From contig CM022297.1 of assembly GCA_011799875.1 (NCBI GenBank), positions 70,754,663 to 70,818,662 of the forward strand: DNA of 64,000 nucleotides. Reading direction: 5' to 3'. Position numbers and translations under genes: made by a program. Below the pieces are notes generated by a model. It did no database searches, had not been told where the DNA came from, and saw only the letters and a list, made by a program, of their open reading frames with translations. This document shows positions 22,240 to 33,413 of this stretch, one piece after another (the first letter of the stretch is position 1; every line of letters begins with the position of its first letter). Origin of the DNA: Thinopyrum elongatum (lineage: Eukaryota > Streptophyta > Magnoliopsida > Poales > Poaceae).

Positions 22240-22610
22240 TTTTCTTGAATGCACGATTTTTTAGTTCGTGAACTTTTTCATTTTTCGACGAACTTTTTCG
22301 AAAATTAGATGAACTCTTTTCTCAAATCGATGAACTATTTTTGAAAATTGATGAACTTTTTTTTAAATTAGATGAACTTTTTTCAAATTCAATGAATTTT
22401 TTTCAAATTCGATGAACTTTTATCAAATTCGGTGAACTTTTTTCAAAAAATTGATGAACTCTTTTCAAATCCGATGAACTTTTTTAAGAATGGATGACCT
22501 TTTTTCTACTTCGGTGAACCTTTTTTGAAAATTTCATGAATTTTTGTCCAAAATCAGTGAACATTTTTTAAATTCGTAAACGTTTATGTTTTGGCGATTT
22601 TTTTTTTGTT
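22240..22610. repeat. Array of 'gatgaactttttt' degenerate repeats
   Basis: About fifteen consecutive units close to 'aaattcgatgaacttttttc' with period near 22 bp. The composition and period resemble the 20935-21440 array but the core word differs (gatgaac versus gaacatt). Confidence 0.7.
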
Positions 22611-22704
22611 TTTAATATTAATCAACGTGAACAAAGTTGAATATATGTTAGTGTTTGTACTAAAGGAGAGCTCAAATAGAGTTATTTCCTTATAATAGGC
22701 AACA

Positions 22705-22785
22705 AACTGAGCTTGGTATAGTGGTGGATTCTCGAAGGTGTTAACTTTGGCGTGCATAGATCGATTCCTGCTATGCCCGAAATAG
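22705..22785 (+). other. tRNA-like A-box/B-box pair, plus strand
   Basis: 'TGGTATAGTGG' (A-box like) followed by 'GATCGATTCCTGC' (B-box like) lies in opposite orientation to the pair at 22070-22145. A stable cloverleaf is not evident. It is probably tRNA-derived repeat DNA. Confidence 0.4.
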
Positions 22786-23089
22786 CGGCAGCTTTTTCCC
22801 TTTGCGTTTGCTTTTTTTCCACTGATTCGTTGGACCGGCCCGCTACGCGCTGCGTGCAAGTGCCAGGAGCGCTGGCCGGCGCTTGCAGCACCCGATAGGA
22901 GCTCCCGTGTGGTCTTCTGCCCTCAAAATTTCTATGTATCACTGGGGCAGCGCAATCTCTCACTTACAGCAGGACCAAGCGTGCTCTCGCGTCAGACTCC
23001 TCACAAAATGAGCCGGCCAAGGCGCGTGGGAGGCAACAGCCTCGTTTTTTGTTTTATGTTTTACGCTTTCTTCCTTATTTAAGTTTATA

Positions 23090-24000
23090 CTTCCAAATTT
23101 TTTATATAAATATATTATAATTTTTTTTTTGCATAGAACATCTGACAAAAAAATATTAACCAAGCATTTGAAAAATGTTAAATGTGTATAAAATAATATC
23201 TCTCGTGTCCATGAAAAATGTATCAAAACTTGTAAAATATGTCTGGAAAAAGTCATTCATTTAATTAAAAACATTAATCAAGCATTTCAAAAAATGTTTT
23301 ACTAATATTTGAATAATGTTAACCAAGCATTTGAAAAATGTTAAATGTGTATGGTAAAAATGTTGACCATGTATTAAAAAATATCAAACTTCTAATGAAA
23401 AAGCTGTTAATCAAGCATCTAAAAATGTTAAAATTTGTATAAAAAAATGTTGATCATTCCTCATAACGTTTAATCTTGTATCTGAATATTTGATTAAAAG
23501 GGGTATTGAAAAAATGTTGAATATGTATTAAAAATGTTAATCAAGCATTTTAAATGTTAAACGTGTATGACAAAATTTTATCTCATGCATACAACAGAAT
23601 GTATCAAAACATATCAATATAGTGAGAAACGTTGATCTCTATTTAGAGAATTTTAATCAAGCATTTGAAAAAAATGTTGAGCATGTATTTGGAAAATTTT
23701 AATCCAACTTTCGAAAAATATTAAGGTTGTACAGAAAATTGTTGTCCATGTATTAAAGAAATTTAGTCTTGTATTTGAAAACTTTTAATTAAGCATTTGC
23801 AAATGTTAAAATGTGTATAAAAAATGTCGCCCATGTTATTCAACAAATGTTAATCAGGTATGTAAAAATATTAACAATGTATTTAGAAACTATTAAAAAT
23901 ATGTATAGAGAAAATGTTGAACTTCTAATAAAAAATGATAAACTTGTATTTGAAAATGTTAAAGATGTATTAGAAAAATATTATTGACGTATACGAAAAA
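23090..24000. repeat. Array of 'aatgttaa(tc/cc)aagcattt' degenerate repeats
   Basis: Degenerate units of about 20-22 bp, such as 'aatgttaaccaagcatttga' and 'aaaatgttaaatgtgtat', run for some 900 bp. No open frame has domain similarity. Confidence 0.7.
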
Positions 24001-24740
24001 TATAGAATAAAACCAAGGAAGCAAAGAAAATCTAAAAATCACAAACCAAAAAAGAAACAATAACAACAGAAACAACTGAATAAAATGGAAAACAGATAAA
24101 GAAACAAGGAAAAAAAACCCATTGAAAACCAAGAAAGAAACAAAAGGAAAATACGAAATAAAAGAAAACCGTAAAAACAGGAAAGAAACAAAAGAAAACC
24201 AAAGAAAAATGGAAGAAAAAACAAAAAACCCGAATTCTAACTTCGTAAAAAAGTAAACTAGAGAGGAATAAGAAAACCACAAAAATGAAAACAAAAAAAA
24301 ACCTGGACGCAGACATATAATAAATTCAAAAAGTGTTGTATAAAAATAGAAAATCATGAAAGCCGACAAAGAAACATAAATGAAACAATAAAACCAATAA
24401 AAATCCAAAGAAAACAAAAGTATTACGAGGGAGAAATAAAAACTGGGGAAGAAAGAAAGAAAATCAACAAAAACTAAAGTAAAAAAATGCAAAGAAAAAT
24501 GGTTGGAAAAAAGAAAAGGTAACAAAGAAAGCAAAAAAAACCGAAGTAAACCTAGAAAGGAAACAAAATGGAAGGAAAAAATTGAATAATAGAAATTCGA
24601 GAAAGAAAATAAAGAAAACCTATTGAAAACATAGAACAGCAAAAAAACTGAAGAAAACCGTTGAAGAAAGAAAATAAAACCAAAATAGAAAATGAAAAAG
24701 GAAGAAAAAAATCGAAGAAACCTGAGCAAACGCAGCCTCG
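24000..24740. repeat. Purine-rich (A/G) low-complexity tract
   Basis: A plus-strand run of 'gaaagaaacaaaa' and 'aaaaccgaag' type words. Its complement gives long phenylalanine/serine-rich open frames (for example 24729-23959), which are compositional artefacts. It directly follows the 23090-24000 array, a juxtaposition that recurs in Triticeae repeats. Confidence 0.65.
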
Positions 24741-24849
24741 TCTTGATGGAAACCCGATCAAACGAAATTAACAGACCAAACTGGACCCACGGAATAGTTA
24801 CATGTGAGAAAAAACCTTTCAGGCGAGGGTAGGATATGTGACGCTATAA

Positions 24850-25155
24850 TTTTTTTTTGAACATCAATACAGACGCAGGCACTCATATTTACGCGCATAC
24901 ACTCACCCCTATGAACGCACACACGCACACCTTACCCCTATGAGCACCTCCAAAAGACTGAGCCGGCATATCATCTTGAAATTTACGAAGTCACCGTAGG
25001 CACCTCATCGTCAACGAGAACGTCTCCTCCCACTGAATGCGTATAGCCGGAAATCCTGAAATAAATCCAGAAATAAATGTGAGCACCAGGACTTGAACCC
25101 TGATGAGCTGGAGATACCACAGTCCCTCTAACTATCCAACCACATGTTGGTTCGC
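24850..25155 (-). mobile_element. Au-type SINE with 14-bp target duplication
   Basis: The minus strand begins with a tRNA-related head (A-box 'GGTTGGATAGTTAGAGG', B-box 'GGGTTCAAGTCC') and continues with 'GAGACGTTCTCGTTGACG' and 'GCCGGCTCAGTC'. This is the body of the Au SINE known from Aegilops and wheat. It ends in a T-rich stretch (plus poly-A/T side at 24850-24858). The flanks 24836-24849 and 25156-25169 read ATGT(G/C)ACGCTATAA, a 14-bp target duplication with one mismatch. It is probably intact in length and young enough to keep its duplication. Confidence 0.9.
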
Positions 25156-25169
25156 ATGTCACGCTATAA

Positions 25170-26120
25170 GTGAGATATAGCTCTCGCGTGCTAACTGTGA
25201 GCGTTAAGGCTCCAATCACTTACCAGCATTGGAAATAGGCAGACCCATTAGAAAAGCAAGCGAGCAAATCATTACCACCGGTTATAGGGATCTTCTCGAA
25301 AGATTCGTGACCTGTTTTGCGAACCTTTAAATGTTTTATTAGATTTTATTTTTATTTTTTCTCCTTTTCATTTTTAGAAATATTCACAATTTTTTCTTCA
25401 AAATCTTAATTTCTTTATTTATATATTTCCAAATAATAATATTTTTTTGAAAATACTTGAAATTTAAAAGATTGCTCACAATTTCATTTTTTGGAATTTA
25501 AAAAATCTTCATAATTTCCAAAAATGTTCATAAATTTAAAATATATTCACATTTTATAACATTGTTTGGTATTTCAATAATTGTCCATGTTTTAGAAAAA
25601 TTGTTCGCAGGTATTTCTTGAATCCGGGAATATTTTTTGAATTCAAGAGCATTTCTTGAATTTGCAAACAGTATTTGTAAATCGCAAACATTTTTTCTAT
25701 AAACGCTGAACTTTTTTTGAATTCGTAATAATGGATTTTTTTTCAAATGCATAGTTTTATTAGTTGAAAATGAAACACCTCGGAAAAATCTGACATATGC
25801 TCGCTCGCTGATGTAGAGTCGCGCACATGAGTCGGGTCCATGTAGCAGTTGCCGACTTGAGGCACGCGAGCGGGGCGATATTTCTCGCTCGTCATGAGCG
25901 ATATACAACAACACACAAAAAACGTTAAGCCTCTGATGGCTCACTAGGGTAGGTATTGGGACTTTGAAGTGGCGTTTCGTTGCCTAAATATTGTGATATG
26001 AACTCATGTTTATTTCCAGAAGGTTGGATATGTTATTCAGAAACATTACTGTTGTTTTGCCGTGTATTTGCATTTTTTTTTCAGGATTGCCATGTATTTG
26101 AGTGAAACTAGCAAAATGTC
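25170..26120. repeat. AT-rich degenerate repeats after the SINE
   Basis: Between about 25330 and 25770 words such as 'attcacaatttttt' and 'gaattcgcaaacatttttt' recur without coding potential, similar in style to 20935-21440. The remainder (25770-26120) holds nothing that I recognise. Confidence 0.5.
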
Positions 26121-26790
26121 CCGTCTCTGATCAGAGTTTTTCTGAACTTTTTCTCCAAGAATTTTCTCCCCTTGCCCTCGGCGGCTAGGCTAAACTCTTC
26201 CCTCCAAACTTCTCCGGCGAACCCGTGGATTCGCCTACCCTCAGCAGACCGGTGTCGGGGAGGAGAATCCCGGTGCCTTTGTTCCGGCTAGTAGTTTAGG
26301 TTAGATTTCTTTTTAGTCCTTGCAGGTGCGGCGCTCGGGCTTATGGCGGCACTTCTTCTTCGATTTTGTCTTCCGGGCTCCGGCCCTCCTCGAGTTCGTC
26401 CATCTAGACATAGTCGATGGACCTCAGGTGTAGATTCCTGCCGTCTCCTTGGGGTGGCAAGGTTAGGTTTCTCGTCGTGCGTGTGCGGCGGCGAGATTTG
26501 GTGTTAGTTGTTTCAGATCTATTCAAGGGTTTAACAATGACGACTGCGGCTCTAGGGTGCTGGTCCTTAGGGGCACGTGCACGAAAACTTCTCAGCTATC
26601 ATCGACAAGGTCAAGCCGGTTAAGATAGGGGAGCGGCCACAGCGACGCATTGGTAGCTTGTTCTGACAATCGTAGTGGCCATTCGGTGGTGTAGAGACGT
26701 TGATGTAATTTTTGTTATCTTTGAGGTGTTTTGTACTTCTAATGAACTTTTGTAATAGATGTGAATCTTTTTCGCAAAAAAAAGGTTGAA
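26120..26790 (+). other. Unclassified retroposon-like segment ending in an A-run
   Basis: GC-richer than its flanks. It starts with a CT-rich leader ('ttctccccttgccctcggcgg') and ends with 'gtgaatctttttcgcaaaaaaaa' at about 26762-26785. The terminal A-run after a T-rich stretch resembles grass LINE 3' ends. No RT or endonuclease can be seen, so it may be a 5'-truncated or internally deleted LINE derivative. I found no target duplication. Confidence 0.35.
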
Positions 26791-27210
26791 AAAATTATCT
26801 AATTGAACTTATCAAAACATATTACAATACATTTTAGTTGCTGCACTTATACTCGTGGGGTACAACACAAAGCAATACAAATGACTGCAATTCTGTAGCT
26901 GCCTTTCTTCAGACTGGAGCAATACTTTTTCTTCAGATTTCAGCTTCACCCAACACCCGATGGAGCAGCACTTCAGACGCCGATGACCAATTCAGCGTCA
27001 AGCACGCCCTACACCGTCCGGAGGCCCCGTCGTGGCACCATCGACGAGCGCTGTGGACCCGCTGCCGGCAAGGTGCTGGCTCACGAAACCAGCATGCTGA
27101 CGGCCCAGGCTGTCGGCATAGGCCTGATTCCCGTCGGGATAGACCTATGCCGACGGCCACCGTCGGCGTAGGGCCGTCGGCAACATATACGTCGGCTCCT
27201 GCGTAGATTC

Positions 27211-27307
27211 GGCCGCCACGTGGCACCTATGCCGACGGCCTAGCCGTTGGCATATATGAAATCTATGCCGACGGCTAGGTCGTCGGCATAGGTGCCACGT
27301 GGCGGCC
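27211..27307. repeat. 97-bp palindrome in the CACTA subterminal region
   Basis: Left arm 'ggccgccacgtggcacctat' onward (27211-27254) pairs with the right arm (27264-27307) over about 44 bases with two or three mismatches and a loop of about 9 bases. Each arm contains the 'tatgccgacggc' transposase-binding-type word. Confidence 0.88.
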
Positions 27308-27655
27308 ACTGGTTACTCGCAGCTGCACTATGCCAAAGGCTAAGCCGTCAGCGTAGTTTTTGTCTGATTTTTTTTTCTGTTTTCTGTTTCATCTCAATTC
27401 AGTTCAATTCAAATAGCAGGTATATAGCAGAAATAGACATGCACAGCACCACCATCAAGAGCATCATAAATATATATGTTCTCACAACCAACACCACCAC
27501 TATCACATCCTCACAACCAACAACATAAGCATATCAGAAACATAAGCATCTAGCTAAGAAGCACACAAGTCATCTGAAGTAGCATAAAAGAGCACAAGTC
27601 ATATAAAGCACACAACTATATCATCACCACCACCGTCACCCACAGGCTTAAGCGC

Positions 27656-30210
27656 CAGTACGTCCATCACCACCGCCAAGGTCGTCACCGCCAAGTCCGC
27701 CAAAGCCCAGGTCGTCACTGCTACCAGCAGCACTACCTCCAAGACCGCCACCGCCTCGGTGGATCGGAGTGACAGGGCTCCGTGAGTCGGGAGTGATGCC
27801 AAGACCAGCACCACCATCAACGGTAGATCACCGGTTCCCTGGATGTTTGAAAAGACATGTTAAGGGGATATATGATTGTGTTGAATAAATGGTAAGCAGC
27901 ACTAGTTGAATAGTTTGGGGATGTACTAACTGGCGTAGTCCCCGGGTGCTGTGCCAGAAACTCCTCATAGGTAAGCAGCACTGGAGCCGGTCCAGGAGGT
28001 GGTGGTGGTTCCATTTGAAGAATCGTGCCGGCTGCCATGCACTCACCAACGCGCTGCATGTTAATTGACCAAGCAAACACGAATGTCAGAAGAAATGCAA
28101 GTGCAAATATAGAAGTGAAATGAAAGGGGCCAAACTAACCGTCATCATGCGACTGCTGTGCTCCTGCGCTGCTAAAACTCTCGCGTGCCACGCCATGGTC
28201 TCCTGGCGTGTGTACTCCATGTAGGCCTACAGTATGACATGATGGAACTCATAAAACATCTCAATGCGGAAAATAAAGTGAGAAATGAAGATAAGAGGGA
28301 AAATACTTACAGAGTGCCGCTCGGCTAGGAGGGAGTGTGACTGCGCACTGGTCATGGTCGTGCTCGTGCGCTGGCTCAGGCTCGGGTCGGTAGCTCGGAG
28401 CTGTGTGTAGTAGATAGAAGGAGTGATCACAGCATCCAGAATCGGCTGCCGACCGTGAGCCTTGGGCCCCATGCCCACCACCACCCTGTTGTCTAGATCC
28501 GCCCTAATGGGGTCAGGTGTGTCAGGATGTAACCTCAGGTACCCCTCAGTGTAGGCCTTCTTCTTCTCCGCGGTCTTGCCGTAGTACTTGGCCTCGCCAG
28601 GCTTGGGCTTCCTACGCGTATGGGCGATCTCCCAAGCCTCCATATGTGAGAGCGGCCGCTTCAGTTTCTCCTCCTGCACCACCAAACAGAGGTTAGTCAT
28701 ACATAAGAAAGTGACGGTAAATAGAAGAAGAAGATTGTTTAATGAGGTTAGTCATACATGAAGTGTCTTGTGGAGAAAGTGGTTCCGGTTTCCCTCAGCA
28801 TGTACTCCCTCCTTCCCTTGGTTAGCCTTGTTTTTGATGCTCGTAGCCGCCCAGGCTCCATCCTGACCACACCACAGATCCACCAATGCCGCCCAGGACT
28901 CGTCTTTTCCATAACACCAATTTGGACACACCTACATAATGAAAGCATAATGGCATGTCAACACGAAACGATGAAATTTACCACAAACGTCGGAATGAAA
29001 AATCTTTTATACTTACCGCCAAGTACTCGTGCCTCTCCAAGGTAATGTCCTCCCTCCGCGCTTCTTCCTTGGTCATCTTCACACCAAGAGCGTCGTGATA
29101 GTATTGCGAGATGGCCACCCAGTGCACCTCGTACTGCATCTGGAGGGCCTTCTTCTTCGCTTGGCGCAGCACGATCCCGTCGTCAGTGGCCTTGTGCTCC
29201 TGAAGAACTCGATAGTATTTCTACAATCATTCATGAAACCAGAATGGAAGAAGCCATGAGTTAAATTATTCATGAAACCAGAATGGACTTGTGCTTCTGA
29301 AGAGAACTCACCCAAAAATTAGTGATCACAGCGTTAGCATGGGTCTCATGGTCCGCGTGGGGGGCCGCTTCCCAGTGGTCCCAGCTCATGGCCAAAACCC
29401 GATGGTCCGGGTGCCTGACTGGATTCGGACAATACAGCCCCGGCCAGTGTTCCTTCAGCAAGACGGTGATGAGGCCGTTGGGAAGACGGGCCCCTTTAGG
29501 ATATATCCAGTTGCTGCAAAAGATGTAAAGAATGAAAATATTAGCATGTGACAAGCAAAATAAAGAAAAATATAAGCATGTGACAAGCAAAAGAATTAAA
29601 TTATTATTAAATGGCACTTACTCTTTCCTCGTCGGCTCAATGAGCCACTTCTGCTCCTCGGTAGCAGGAATCTGCTTTGGGAGCTTTGCGCTACCACACA
29701 ACCACCCCTTGTTGCCAACCCCCTCCCCGCCAGCACCATCATCCCCGCCACCACCATCCTCCTCGCGTGCCTCCTCCTCCTCCTCCTCGTTCCCCTCGAC
29801 CCAACCTCCTCCTTCTCCTCCTCGCCCCCCTCCCCAACCTCCTCCTCCTCCTCGCCCCCCTCCCGAACCTCCTCCTCGTCCTCGTCCTCCTGAACCTCCT
29901 CGCGAACCACCTCCTCCTCCTCCTCGGCAGAGGGTACCTCACTAGAGGAGGGCCTCGAAGACAACACCCCTAAGTCGGTGAGGGTGCGCTCTTTCTGGCC
30001 GCGACCCCCTCTAGTAGCTCTCCCCCCACCCCCTCGCCCTCTAGGGGCTCTCCCCCGCCCCCTCCTCCTCTAGGGGCACCTCTCTCTCGACCTCCTTGTG
30101 AGGAGTCATCCTCAAGTAGTCAGGGGGTAAGATTACGTGGTCGACCACCCCGACTAGCCATGCCGATGACCTTGCGTAGGAAACTCGCGCCGTCGACCTT
30201 CCCCTTTCCC
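27656..30210 (-). pseudogene. CACTA-encoded ORF2-type protein, spliced and broken
   Basis: Minus-strand exons can be traced. An N-terminal 'MGKGKVDGASFLRKV' with a low-complexity Gly/Glu/Arg-rich part (30210-29635) contains stops. Then come 'NWIYPKGARLPNGLI...' (about 29560-29315), 'AKKKALQMQYEVHWVAISQYYHDAL' (29165-29000), 'LSHMEAWEIAHTRRKPKPGEAKYYG' (28665-28320), and a short Pro-rich exon (28080-27930). The C-terminus is Gly-rich, 'GGGGLGGSAAGSSDDLGFGG', ending at about 27656. The 'SHMEAWEIAHTRRKP' block is characteristic of plant CACTA accessory proteins (transposase_24 / Ptta family). These are thought to bind element ends and help transposition. The stops near 30120 indicate decay. Confidence 0.75.
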
Positions 30211-30368
30211 ATGTTCCATGAGCCTGCATTGAAAAGAGAATAAACAATTAGTACATTAATAATGAAGGAAAAAGCATAATAATAAGGAATGAAAAACACA
30301 TTAATAAATAAGAATAAAAAGGCATATTCCTAAACCATAGAAAAAAAAAGACATGAAACGTACATCTG

Positions 30369-30806
30369 CTAGAACCCATACGAATCATCACTGTTGTAAC
30401 CTATTTCTCGGTCGGTCTCATCATCACTATCAATCATATCATCTTCGTTGTCTGATGGAGGTGGAGGCTCTTCCTCGTCGTCAGCGTCTTCGTTTAACTT
30501 TTCTAGCATAAGTATGTCATTTTCATTAACAATAGTCTCACTATCATTCCGTCCATCATCATCGTTTGGATCCACATCATCATCACCCAATGGTCTAGCG
30601 TCATCGTTTCTGACCACATCATCATCATGTTGCTCTTGATAGAACACTCCGTCGTATGTCATGGGGTTAATGTTGTAGTAATCGTCTTCGTTCGGGTCCG
30701 GTAGCTTACCATGTGGCGACACCTTGAACACAACTTCCCAACCCTTTAGGTACTCTTTCTGGCATGGGTAAGGCAGATAATAAACTTGTGTAGCTTGGGT
30801 AGCCGC
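30369..30806 (-). pseudogene. C-terminal fragment of CACTA transposase (TNPD-type)
   Basis: The minus strand encodes 'ATQATQVYYLPYPCQKEYL' followed by 'GWEVVFKVSPHGKLPDPNED' and an acidic tail rich in Asp/Glu, the standard C-terminus of grass TNPD transposases. The N-terminal and catalytic parts are missing because the sequence changes to gypsy LTR-retrotransposon sequence at about 30815. It lies upstream of the accessory ORF, as in complete CACTA elements. Confidence 0.8.
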
Positions 30807-30815
30807 AATGAGATG

Positions 30816-31577
30816 AGAGGTGCCAATGGAGGGGCGGCCTCGAGCAGCGTATCAAGAACTTCCAGCCGTTCGGTGTTATGACTGGACGCGACCCTTCACT
30901 AACAGTTGTCAGACATGGGCACTATTCACACTTGACCACTCTGGCCTTCAAGGCTAAGTAAACTGAATGCTCTGGATTCCGGACACCACTCAACTCCAAG
31001 CACACACAGGACAGGATGAGAACTCGCCTCGCAAGCCGAAGACCATTGGATGTGAGGATGCCGGACACAAACCCTGGCATTGGAGGCTAGTTCGGGGGCT
31101 ACTGAGGGAGTCCTGGATTAAGAGGTCCTCGGGCCGTCGGCCCATTACATGTGGGCCGGACTGATGGGCTACTATGGGGCCAAGCTAGAGCGTGGATCCG
31201 TGGCCGGACAGGAGATCTTCGGAGTCGTGTTGTGCCCTCCAAGTCAAGATTTAGCATGATCTTTCCTTCATTGTAACCGATCGCATGTAACCCTAACCCT
31301 ATTGGTGTCTATATAAACCAAGGGGTTTTAGTCTTTAGGGCTAGTGCAACATCCATCACCCCATCAACCTAGGGTTTAGCTCGCCTTATCTCGTGGTAGA
31401 TCGACTCTGTAACCATATCATACACATCAAATACAATCAAGCAGGAAGTAAGGTTTTACATCTTGGAGAGGGCCCGAACCTGGGTAAACACCGTGTTCTT
31501 CGTCCCTTGTTCCCCCTTGATCCTAGATCCATAGCTCGGGACCCCCTACCCGAGATCCGCCGGTTTTGACACCGACA
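30816..31577 (+). mobile_element. Gypsy 3' end: internal tail, polypurine tract and 3' LTR (Fatima-like)
   Basis: The sequence 30816-31102 is a non-coding internal tail ending in 'ttcgggggctac', a polypurine-tract-like sequence. The LTR begins TGAGGGAGTCCTGG at 31103 and ends 'ttttgacaccgaca' at 31577 (475 bp). It contains a TATA-like 'tctatataaacc' at 31309. The same LTR family occurs at 36570-36986. The family name is from memory of the LTR ends and should be treated as provisional. The left part of this element is missing. Confidence 0.78.
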
Positions 31578-32184
31578 GCCGTTCCATGATAGCATGCCAA
31601 GTTTCATGAATTTCAGACGAGTTTTGGATTTACTAGAATTTCAAAACCAAGTATCTCAATGTTTGCTGGAAAGAGCCATAGTGCCGAGGTGTTTGAAATT
31701 CATCAACATTTCTTGCATGGGACATAAGTATCAACCCATGGACACATATATGATTTTACAACCCATTTTGGTGACTGGAGTATGTGCATGTAGTTAATTT
31801 TGAATTGTGCACATGAAATGCCTAGAAAACCAAGTTAATGTATAAAAATGTCCAAACAAACCCGGAATATTTCCAATTTTTTTGACGACACACCTATAGT
31901 TGCATGTTCACTACAGATAAAAGTTCTAGGAATTCAAACACCCTCCTTTGCTGCTGTGACCCAATTATGCATTTCAAATCAAGAGGAAAAATCAAGTAGA
32001 CCGCACACAGTTCATCATCACCAACCGTGTGAGATGCAATACAAAATATCTCGGAGCACCGTCAGAGTTGTATGTTTATGGCTTACGCGAGAAGGTGTGT
32101 CTGCTACAGTCCATAGCCGGCACGTCAAGGACACTAGCTCGCTCCCGAAATATTATTTCATTGTTCAATCATCGTCGGTGAAAG

Positions 32185-32820
32185 ATGGGGACATGGACCC
32201 GCGTTATGAGGGCCACTTCGGCGGACCACTCTGGCGAGAGCGCGGCCGCAGCCGCCATGCGCGTGGTAAAAAGCCGCATGAGCGTGGCTGCAATCTACGA
32301 CCGGGCGGCCAAGGCAGCCCAAACAGCCGTTGTTGCTGCTCAGGTGGCGACAGCAACATCTGCGTCGGGGATAGCAACTGGCGAGAGCGACACATCAGCT
32401 GTCCGTTCCGCAGCGGCGGCCTTAGCCCTGATGAAGGCCGCCCACGACCATGTCGAGGCCGCCCACGCCAATCTCGTGGCGGTCACCGCACAAATCGAAC
32501 GAAGCTTCTCCGACAACGGTCGGCAACCCACGGCCGAAGAGTTGGCAATGACCGAGAGCGTTCGAGCAGCCGTCCATTCCTTCGTGGCATACCTTGCCAC
32601 GACGGAGCCTATCCAAGCCCAGATCGCGGCCGCCCACGCCCAGCTCGTGGCGGCCTTTTCCAAAGAGATAGCAGACGCGGAGGTGAGATGCTTGCCGAGT
32701 ATGGTGAGATTGATGCCATGGAGCCCCTTCCCCAGGAGATCGTCGGGCGCGAGCTGGACATGGAGGAGGCGGAGGAGATTGACGAGCGCCAGCCAGAGTA
32801 GTACTCTTTATTTAATTTAG
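32185..32820 (+). CDS. Alanine-rich protein of unknown function (transposon-borne)
   Basis: An ATG at 32185 opens a 211-codon frame that is very alanine-rich and probably alpha-helical ('AAKAAQTAVVAAQVATATSA', 'AAHDHVEAAHANLVAV', 'AQIAAAHAQLVAAF'). After about 32685 the composition changes abruptly. Another frame then reads a plausible acidic tail ('GEIDAMEPLPQEIVG', 'EEAEEIDERQPE') ending at 32801, so either an unspliced junction ('GAG|GTGAGA' donor at 32681) or a one-base indel is present. I do not recognise the family. Codon composition is clearly non-random and GC-rich in contrast to flanking DNA. It could be the first exon of the gene set leading to the B3 domain. Confidence 0.5.
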   Translation: MGTWTRVMRATSADHSGESAAAAAMRVVKSRMSVAAIYDRAAKAAQTAVVAAQVATATSASGIATGESDTSAVRSAAAALALMKAAHDHVEAAHANLVAVTAQIERSFSDNGRQPTAEELAMTESVRAAVHSFVAYLATTEPIQAQIAAAHAQLVAAFSKEIADAEVRCLPSMVRLMPWSPFPRRSSGASWTWRRRRRLTSASQSSTLYLI

Positions 32821-33413
32821 AGCACCGGTCTTTAATTTGTTCAGGTAATGTTTAGGTCAGCTAGCTCTGTTTAATTGTTGAACTTGCTCGATTAAGAAGT
32901 GTGGGTGTGCTGTAGGCTCCTTTGTGTACCGAAATTATGCAATGACGTGGATGACCACTGTAACCAGGGATATTCGGACCAAAATTTGCGTGTTCAAACT
33001 CATCACACAAGGGGTAAGCTATATGAATCATTTGTGATGTTAACATATTGTACACAGTGCTGAATAAGGGAGCGTGTCTGATGACACTTTGCGAGCCAGT
33101 TTTTTCGCTGCACCGATCCAAAATTTTCGGCTTCCGCAGAAATATCTACCTCCCCACCCCCTCTCCCTTACCAAAAGCCACATTTCCCCTGTTTCCACCT
33201 TCCTTTCCAAGTTCAAACCTTCAGTCCTTGCTTGCAGCGCCGCCTCCTCGCCGGCGACCCTCCTTCACGCTGCTCGGCCTCGTCGATCCAGGCAGGTAAT
33301 CCACACCCGACCCCCATCCTCCTCCTCCTTCCACATCCCACATGCCCTGACCGCCGACGCGAGACCTTCCACCCAAATCACCGACCCCTCCCCCAAATAA
33401 GCATCGCCCTAAG

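Larger units (their letters stand above)
26800..30815 (-). mobile_element. CACTA (En/Spm) transposon fragment
   Basis: The low-coordinate end (27110-27360) carries many copies of 'ctatgccgacggc', the subterminal repeat style of Triticeae CACTA elements. The minus strand then encodes a CACTA second-ORF protein (30210-27656, spliced) and the C-terminus of a TNPD-type transposase (30806-30369). A 'CACTA' terminus is not found at the low end, and the high end is cut at about 30815 where gypsy sequence begins. The element is therefore truncated. Confidence 0.8.

Noticed and set aside
22070..22785. Functional tRNA genes
   Set aside because: A- and B-box-like words are present but no acceptor stem or full cloverleaf could be formed by eye.
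23959..24729. 256-codon Phe/Ser/Leu-rich frame resembling a membrane protein
   Set aside because: It is the complement of a purine-rich low-complexity tract; other frames are open as well and no family pattern is visible.
29532..29970. Proline/serine-rich and Glu/Arg-rich open frames on both strands
   Set aside because: A 'cctcctcctcctcg' repeat tract inside a CACTA ORF yields them by composition; the minus-strand reading belongs to the CACTA gene.
31285..31300. Telomere-like 'taaccctaaccct'
   Set aside because: Only two units, and it lies within a gypsy LTR; not an interstitial telomere array.
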